The notes beneath the pieces were generated by a model, which did not search any database, was not told the origin of the DNA, and saw nothing but the letters and a program-made list of their open reading frames with translations. From positions 1-64,000 of the forward strand of contig NZ_QGGR01000027.1 in NCBI RefSeq assembly GCF_003148685.1: a stretch of DNA of 64,000 nt, in the 5' to 3' direction. The translations under genes and the position numbers were made by a program. This stretch comes from Actinoplanes xinjiangensis (lineage in GTDB: Bacteria > Actinomycetota > Actinomycetes > Mycobacteriales > Micromonosporaceae). This document shows positions 63,656 to 64,000 of this stretch, piece by piece. The first letter of the stretch is position 1. Every line of letters starts with the position of its first letter.

Positions 63656-64000
63656 ATGATCGACGGAGCTATTCCGTATCTGTGGTGCCCGGTGTGCCGG
63701 GAGCCACTCGCCCGCCGGGAGCGGGCGCTGCGCTGCCCGCGGCGGCACAGCTTCGACATGGCCCGGCAGGGGTACGCCGACCTGAGTGCCGGGCGCCTGC
63801 CGCACACCGGGGACAGCGCCGAGATGGTGGCCGACCGGGCCGGGTTCCTGGCCGCCGGGCACTACTCGTTCATCGCCGATGCGCTGGCCGGGCATCCGGC
63901 CGACGGGCTGGTGCTGGACGCCGGCACCGGGACCGGCGACTACCTGGCCTGGTTCCTGGACGCCGCCCCCGGGGCGACCGGGCTGGGGCTGGACGTCTCC
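63656..64000 (+). CDS. RlmA-type 23S rRNA (guanine-N1) methyltransferase, 5' part
   Basis: The frame is open to the window edge (115 codons). It begins MIDGAIPYLWCPVC with a zinc-ribbon of Cys11, Cys14, Cys27 and His31 (ALRCPRRHSFD), then QGYADLS, and the SAM-binding motif LVLDAGTGTGDYLAWFL starting near residue 86. This is the arrangement of RlmA(I)/RlmA(II) enzymes, which methylate G745 or G748 of 23S rRNA; the latter (TlrB type) confers tylosin resistance. Which one cannot be decided from the part seen. GAGGGA precedes the ATG. Divergent from add. Confidence 0.85.
   Translation, partial: MIDGAIPYLWCPVCREPLARRERALRCPRRHSFDMARQGYADLSAGRLPHTGDSAEMVADRAGFLAAGHYSFIADALAGHPADGLVLDAGTGTGDYLAWFLDAAPGATGLGLDVS

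Overview
The window is very GC-rich actinobacterial chromosome with strong G/C bias at third codon positions, GTG and TTG starts, and many leaderless genes. The gene content and the teichoic-acid-type polymerases fit a Micromonosporaceae member (Actinoplanes-like); genus is inference. From memory, much of the window follows the order and strand of Mycobacterium tuberculosis Rv3277 to Rv3313c: gtrA, PH protein, birA, accD5, accE, maf, accA3 ... lpdA, glutamylcyclotransferase, amidohydrolase, pmmB, upp ... add. It is therefore mostly conserved backbone with lineage-specific insertions. No rRNA, tRNA or CRISPR array was seen.

Layout. 1-1407: 5' tip of an IS630-like transposase, then gene-free DNA with palindromes and short repeats. 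1408-6877: uppS-like prenyltransferase, GTP-type PEP carboxykinase, an ECF-like sigma factor with a C-terminal zinc-finger-like tail, two tandem GtrA proteins, a PH-domain membrane protein. 6882-21099: acyl-CoA carboxylase set (birA, accD, a small accE, accA), interrupted by an M50 peptidase, a large Ser/Thr kinase and an AT-richer three-gene module ending in a mycosin-like protease, then maf. 21096-24461: three-gene operon (transglutaminase-like, alpha-E, circularly permuted ATP-grasp). 24798-35054: DedA protein with a tandem-repeat tail, LpdA-type flavoprotein, GGCT, double GNAT, a MetRS-like protein behind a leader ORF, SCO6745 family protein, MBL protein, DUF4349 lipoprotein, M20 amidohydrolase. 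35270-40652: acyl-CoA mutase large subunit, second Ser/Thr kinase, phosphohexomutase. 40694-46855: GPP34 protein and two large GT2/CDP-glycerol glycerophosphotransferase fusions. 47137-52701: Nudix protein, repeat-rich gap, upp, deoC, an aldehyde dehydrogenase and a translationally coupled half-dehydrogenase. 52795-56969: two conserved actinobacterial proteins and a HAD hydrolase. 57111-62053: complete conservon (cvnD, cvnC, cvnB, cvnA). 62508-64000: adenosine deaminase and the 5' part of an RlmA-type methyltransferase.

How the genes fit together. BirA would biotinylate the BCCP domain of AccA, which with AccD and AccE would make (methyl)malonyl-CoA; the acyl-CoA mutase connects to the same pool. 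PEPCK sits at the PEP/oxaloacetate node. Upp, DeoC, Add and the phosphohexomutase form a nucleoside-salvage group, and the dehydrogenase pair beside deoC may handle its aldehyde product (inference). The prenyltransferase and the GT/TagF-like pair serve the envelope. The conservon, the two Ser/Thr kinases and the sigma factor are the signalling layer.

The most interesting items are the permuted ATP-grasp/alpha-E/transglutaminase operon, the AT-richer mycosin module, the coupled half-dehydrogenase, a tail module shared by the sensor kinase and an 822-residue protein, and families of dispersed palindromes.
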